A stretch of 8,244 bases of DNA, from positions 1-8,244 of the forward strand of contig JANNAV010000358.1 of assembly GCA_031384695.1 (NCBI GenBank), read 5' to 3'. Below are positions 4,622-8,244 of this stretch, one piece after another. The translations under genes were made by a program, and so were the position numbers. The notes beneath the pieces are model-generated. The model worked only from the letters and a program-made list of their open reading frames with translations, did no database searches and had not been told where the DNA came from. Numbering within the stretch: position 1 is the stretch's first letter; each line of letters opens with the position of its first letter. This DNA comes from JANNAV01 sp031384695 (GTDB lineage Bacteria > Pseudomonadota > Alphaproteobacteria > Rhodobacterales > Rhodobacteraceae).

Positions 4622-6307
4622 ATGGCACTCGATGAGAAACCCGGCGTCTGGAAATCCGGCCGCGGCAAGGGCAAACGCACCCAGAAGGGCCGCCAGTTCA
4701 CCGACGAGGCGATGGCGGATGTGCGCGCGCTGCTGGGAAGCCGCCCGCGCCGCCGCGATCTGCTGATCGAGTTTCTGCATCTGCTGCAAGACGCGCATGG
4801 CCATCTTTCCGCCGCCCACCTGCGCGCACTGGCCGAAGAGATGCGCCTGTCGATGGCCGAGGTCTGGGAGGTGGCAACGTTCTACGCGCATTTCGATCCG
4901 ATCCGCGAAGGCGAGGTGGCCCCGCCTGCCCTGACCATCCGGGTCTGCGACAGCCTGTCTTGCGAACTCGCGGGCTCCGAGGCACTGTTCACCGCGTTAC
5001 AGGCGGGCCATGATCCGGCAGCCGTCCGGGTGCTGCGCGCGCCCTGCATGGGGCGCTGCGATACCGCGCCGGTGCTGGAAATCGGCCATCATCACATTGA
5101 TCACGCAACGCCTGCCAAGGTTGATGCCGCGATTGCAGCCCAGCATTTTCACGCCGATATCCCGTCTTATCAAACGCTTGCGGCGTATCAGGCCACCGGC
5201 GGCTATGCCAAACTCACCGAACTGCGCGCCGGTGGCGACTGGCAGGCGGTGCAGGATACCGTGGCCCAATCGGGCCTGCGTGGCCTCGGCGGGGCTGGCT
5301 TTCCATCGGGCAAGAAATGGGGCTTTGTGCGCGCCAACCCCGGCCCGCGCTATCTGGCCGTCAATGGTGATGAAGGCGAGCCCGGCACCTTCAAGGACCG
5401 CTATTATCTGGAACGCACGCCGCATCTGATGCTGGAAGGCATGCTGATCGCCGCCTGGGCGGTCGAGGCGCAGACCTGCTTCATCTACATGCGCGATGAA
5501 TACCCGGCGGTGCTGCATATCCTCGCCACCGAGATCGCGGCGCTTGAGGCGGCGGGGATGGTGGCCCCCGGTTTCATCGACCTGCGCCGGGGTGCTGGCG
5601 CTTACATCTGCGGCGAAGAATCGGCGATGATCGCGTCGATCGAAGGCAAGCGCGGCATCCCCCGCCTGCGCCCGCCCTATGTGGCGCAGGTGGGCATCTT
5701 TGATCGCCCCACCCTCGTGCACAACGTGGAAACCCTGCACTGGATCGCCAGCATCCTGCGCGAGGGGCCGCATATCCTGTCAGCTACCGAACGGAATGGC
5801 CGCAAGGGCTTGCGCAGCTATTCCGTCTCGGGCCGCGTGGCCATGCCGGGCGTCTACCTGCTGGCCGCAGGCTCCACGATCACCGATGTGATCGCAGCCG
5901 CAGGTGGCATGGCCGCAGGCCACAGCTTCAAAGCCTATCAGCCGGGCGGGCCGTCCTCGGGCCTGCTGCCCGCCTCCATGCACGATGTGCCGCTGGATTT
6001 CGATACGCTGCAACCGCATGGCACCTTCATCGGTTCCGCCGCCGTGGTGGTGCTGTCCCACAAGGATTCAGTGCGCGACGCCGCCCTCAACATGCTGAAA
6101 TTCTTCGAGGCGGAATCCTGTGGCCAATGCACCCCCTGCCGCGTCGGCTGCGGCAAGGCGGTGGAACTGATGCAGGCCGCGAAATGGGACCGCGCGCTGC
6201 TGGATGATCTTTGCACCGTGATGGCCGAAGCGTCGATCTGCGGTCTGGGTCAGGCCGCCCCCAACCCGATCCGCCTGACCATCAAACATTTTTCGGACGA
6301 GGTCTGA
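4622..6307 (+). CDS. NAD-dependent formate dehydrogenase beta subunit, NuoE-NuoF fusion (Fdh1B type)
   Basis: Diaphorase subunit that takes electrons from the alpha subunit and reduces NAD+ at FMN. The 561 residues join two complex I-like modules. The NuoE-like part (about 30-175) has RPRRRDLLIEFLHLLQD at 41-57 and [2Fe-2S] ligands C109, C114, C142 and C146 (Cx4C...Cx3C). The NuoF-like part (about 185-561) has the FMN loop GLRGLGGAGFPSGKKW at 218-233, NGDEGEPGTFKDR at 248-260, the nucleotide-binding GAGAYICGEES at 324-334, and the [4Fe-4S] ligands C500, C503 and C506 (SCGQCTPCRVG) with C540. In R. capsulatus FdsGBA these are two separate genes, fdsG and fdsB. The fused form and the basic N-terminus (KSGRGKGKRTQKGRQF, 11-26) closely resemble the 572-residue beta subunit of M. 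extorquens Fdh1 as I remember it. It is preceded by the operator and promoter, and only 3 nt separate it from the alpha gene. Cytoplasmic, no signal peptide. Confidence 0.95.
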   Translation: MALDEKPGVWKSGRGKGKRTQKGRQFTDEAMADVRALLGSRPRRRDLLIEFLHLLQDAHGHLSAAHLRALAEEMRLSMAEVWEVATFYAHFDPIREGEVAPPALTIRVCDSLSCELAGSEALFTALQAGHDPAAVRVLRAPCMGRCDTAPVLEIGHHHIDHATPAKVDAAIAAQHFHADIPSYQTLAAYQATGGYAKLTELRAGGDWQAVQDTVAQSGLRGLGGAGFPSGKKWGFVRANPGPRYLAVNGDEGEPGTFKDRYYLERTPHLMLEGMLIAAWAVEAQTCFIYMRDEYPAVLHILATEIAALEAAGMVAPGFIDLRRGAGAYICGEESAMIASIEGKRGIPRLRPPYVAQVGIFDRPTLVHNVETLHWIASILREGPHILSATERNGRKGLRSYSVSGRVAMPGVYLLAAGSTITDVIAAAGGMAAGHSFKAYQPGGPSSGLLPASMHDVPLDFDTLQPHGTFIGSAAVVVLSHKDSVRDAALNMLKFFEAESCGQCTPCRVGCGKAVELMQAAKWDRALLDDLCTVMAEASICGLGQAAPNPIRLTIKHFSDEV

Positions 6308-6310
6308 GCC

Positions 6311-8244
6311 ATGAGCACTCCCATCTTCTTCACCCACATCTCCTTCACCCTTGACGGCCAAACAGTCGAAGCCGCCGCCGGCGAGACCATCTGGGAAGTG
6401 GCCAAGCGCCACGGCACCATCATCCCGCATCTGTGCCACAAGGATCAAACCGGCTACCGCGCCGATGGCAACTGCCGCGCCTGCGTGGTGGAAGTGGAGG
6501 GCGAGCGGGTGCTGGCAGCCTCGTGCTGCCGCAATCCGGCCAACGGCATGGTGGTGAAAACCGACAGCGAACGCGCGGTGAAATCCCGTGCGCTGGTCAT
6601 GGAGCTGCTGGTCGCCGATCAGCCTGCCCCCGAGGCCGCCCACGACCGCTCCTCGCATCTGTGGGACATGGCAAATGCCCAAGGTGTGGTGACCAGCCGC
6701 TTTCCGAAACTCGCCGACGGCCACATCCCGCTTCTGGATGACAGCCACGTGGCGATGCGGGTCAATCTTGATGCCTGCATCCAATGCGGCCTTTGCGTGC
6801 GCGCCTGCCGCGAAGTGCAGGTGAACGATGTGATCGGCATGTCGGGACGCGGACACGACAGCTACCCTACGTTTGATTTCGCCGATCCGATGGGCGAAAG
6901 CTCTTGCGTGGCCTGCGGCGAATGCGTGCAGGCCTGCCCCACGGGGGCGCTGATGCCCGCCTCGGTTCTGGATATCCAGGAACGCGGTGACAGCCGCGAT
7001 TTCGACGCGGAAGTGAAATCGGTCTGCCCGTTCTGCGGCGTCGGTTGTCAGGTGTCTATGAAGGTCAAGGATGGCAAAATCAAATATGTCGAAGGCATCA
7101 ACGGCCCCGCCAACGAAGGCCGCCTTTGCGTCAAGGGCCGCTTTGGCTTTGATTACATCCACCACCCCCACCGCCTGACCAAACCCCTGATCCGGCGCGA
7201 CGATGCCCCCGCCAAGGGCCTCAACGTCGATCCCGCTAACCCCTTCACCCATTTCCGCGAAGCCTCGTGGGACGAGGCGCTGGAGTTTGCGGCCCGCGGC
7301 CTTTCCGATCTGCGCAGCTTCTGGGGCGGCAAATCGGTGGCGGGGTTCGGCTCGGCCAAATGCTCGAATGAAGAGGCGTATCTCTTTCAAAAGCTGATCC
7401 GTCAGGGCTTCAAGCACAACAACGTCGATCATTGTACCCGGCTGTGCCATGCCTCCTCGGTGGCGGCGCTGATGGAAAACGTCGGCTCGGCGGCGGTCAC
7501 CGCCACCTTCAACGAGATCGAGAACGCCGATCTCGCCATCGTCATCGGCGCCAACCCCACCGAAAACCACCCCGTTGCCGCCACCTATTTCAAGCAATTC
7601 GCCAAGCGCGGCGGCATCCTCATCACCATGGACCCGCGCGCCATGGGCCTGAAACGCCACTCCACCCATATGCTGCAATTCCGCCCCGGCACCGATGTGG
7701 CGCTTCTGAATGCCATCATGCACGTCATCGTCGAGGAAAAGCTTTACGACCGCCAGTATGTCGAGGCCTTCACCGAAGGTTTCTTCGAGTTCCGCGACCA
7801 TATTCGCGCCTTCCCGCCCGAGCGGATGGCCGATCTCTGTGGCATCACCGCCGAAACCATCCGCACCGTGGCCCGCGCCTATGCCGGTGCGAAATCGGCG
7901 ATGATCTTCTGGGGCATGGGGGTGTCGCAAAGCATCCATGGCACCGACAATGCCCGCTGCCTGATTTCGCTCGCACTTCTGTGTGGCCAGATCGGCCGCC
8001 CCGGCACCGGCCTGCACCCCCTGCGTGGCCAGAACAACGTGCAAGGTGCCTCCGATGCGGGCCTCATCCCCGCCTTCCTGCCCGATTACCAGCGGGTTGT
8101 CGAACAAGACACCCGCGAACTGTTCAAGCACATCTGGCGCGGCACCGAGATCGACGCCAAACCCGGCCTCACCGTGGTCGAGATCATGGATGCGGTCTAC
8201 CGGGGCGAGATCAAAGGCATGTATGTGATGGGCGAAAACCCCGC
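6311..8244 (+). CDS. Formate dehydrogenase alpha (catalytic) subunit, Fdh1A type, cut by window end
   Basis: Catalytic Mo/W-bis-MGD subunit oxidising formate to CO2. The frame is open from ATG 6311 to the right edge (644 codons, no stop). Relatives are about 950-990 aa, so the C-terminal third, including the cofactor-capping domain, is outside. ATG is preceded by CGAGG 8 nt upstream. Domains: NuoG-like ferredoxin with [2Fe-2S] ligands C42, C54, C57 and C72 (or C73); two [4Fe-4S] sites, C156/C159/C162/C166 and C199/C202/C205/C209; then the catalytic domain with its own [4Fe-4S] C239/C242/C246/C273 and K275. The active site is TRLCHASS at 376-383: C379 is the metal ligand (cysteine, TGC 7445-7447, not selenocysteine) beside H380. 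WGMGVSQSIHG (534-544) and GRPGTGLHPLRGQNNVQGAS (562-581) follow, with R572 the likely substrate-side arginine. No Tat signal is present, so it is cytoplasmic. The His-ligated cluster of NuoG and FdsA is absent, as in M. extorquens Fdh1A. Confidence 0.95.
   Translation, partial: MSTPIFFTHISFTLDGQTVEAAAGETIWEVAKRHGTIIPHLCHKDQTGYRADGNCRACVVEVEGERVLAASCCRNPANGMVVKTDSERAVKSRALVMELLVADQPAPEAAHDRSSHLWDMANAQGVVTSRFPKLADGHIPLLDDSHVAMRVNLDACIQCGLCVRACREVQVNDVIGMSGRGHDSYPTFDFADPMGESSCVACGECVQACPTGALMPASVLDIQERGDSRDFDAEVKSVCPFCGVGCQVSMKVKDGKIKYVEGINGPANEGRLCVKGRFGFDYIHHPHRLTKPLIRRDDAPAKGLNVDPANPFTHFREASWDEALEFAARGLSDLRSFWGGKSVAGFGSAKCSNEEAYLFQKLIRQGFKHNNVDHCTRLCHASSVAALMENVGSAAVTATFNEIENADLAIVIGANPTENHPVAATYFKQFAKRGGILITMDPRAMGLKRHSTHMLQFRPGTDVALLNAIMHVIVEEKLYDRQYVEAFTEGFFEFRDHIRAFPPERMADLCGITAETIRTVARAYAGAKSAMIFWGMGVSQSIHGTDNARCLISLALLCGQIGRPGTGLHPLRGQNNVQGASDAGLIPAFLPDYQRVVEQDTRELFKHIWRGTEIDAKPGLTVVEIMDAVYRGEIKGMYVMGENP

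Noticed and set aside
7445..7447. Selenocysteine at the formate dehydrogenase active site
   Set aside because: The codon is TGC (cysteine), not TGA, as in other NAD-dependent cytoplasmic enzymes.
6068..8131. 687-codon open frame on the minus strand opposite the fdh alpha gene
   Set aside because: It is antisense to a clear catalytic subunit with all motifs. Its translation is rich in G, A, H and D with no recognisable domain, as expected of a high-GC mirror frame.
1..8244. CRISPR arrays, tRNA/rRNA genes, insertion sequences, phage genes
   Set aside because: No direct-repeat arrays, RNA-gene signatures or transposase/integrase motifs were seen; the window is accounted for by seven genes and two short intergenic gaps.

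Overview
The window is GC-rich with strong G/C third-position bias, and almost all of it codes. Gene content and protein motifs point to an alphaproteobacterium, most likely Rhodobacterales (a Rhodobacter, Paracoccus or Roseobacter relative). This rests on recognised protein families, the FdhD motif SGCAVGT, and an intergenic hairpin followed by GGGATATTT of a type I recall from that order. It is inference, since no rRNA or other marker gene is present.

The window is one formate dehydrogenase locus made of a cofactor-supply module and a structural module. Positions 38-4158 (+) hold four genes that overlap end to start: fdhD (sulfurtransferase/chaperone for the bis-MGD cofactor), mobA (Mo-MPT guanylyltransferase), mobB (MGD-associated GTPase) and a 710-residue fusion. 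The fusion joins an uncharacterised N-terminal domain, which looks RNase H-like (DUF429-like), to a complete MoeA molybdenum insertase. The overlaps are 8, 4 and 4 nt, so translation is probably coupled.

Positions 4159-4225 carry a strong GC hairpin between convergent genes. A small TusA/SirA-family sulfurtransferase gene lies on the minus strand (4226-4453). The 168-bp gap up to 4621 separates divergent genes and contains a perfect 11-bp inverted repeat (4524-4550) with LysR-type geometry, followed by a candidate promoter.

From 4622 the structural genes run to the right edge. The first is a fused NuoE+NuoF-like beta subunit (FMN, [2Fe-2S], [4Fe-4S], NAD site). The second is the alpha subunit (ferredoxin domain, two extra [4Fe-4S] clusters, then the Mo/W-bis-MGD catalytic domain with a Cys-His active site), cut off by the window end after 644 codons. 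The two-subunit layout matches the NAD-dependent Fdh1 of Methylobacterium extorquens, a tungsten-capable cytoplasmic enzyme, rather than the three-subunit FdsGBA of Rhodobacter capsulatus.

Together the genes form a nearly self-contained unit. MoeA inserts the metal into molybdopterin, MobA and MobB make the guanine dinucleotide form, FdhD (possibly fed by the TusA-like protein) sulfurates it, and Fdh oxidises formate to CO2 with reduction of NAD+. The least explained element is the N-terminal domain fused to MoeA.
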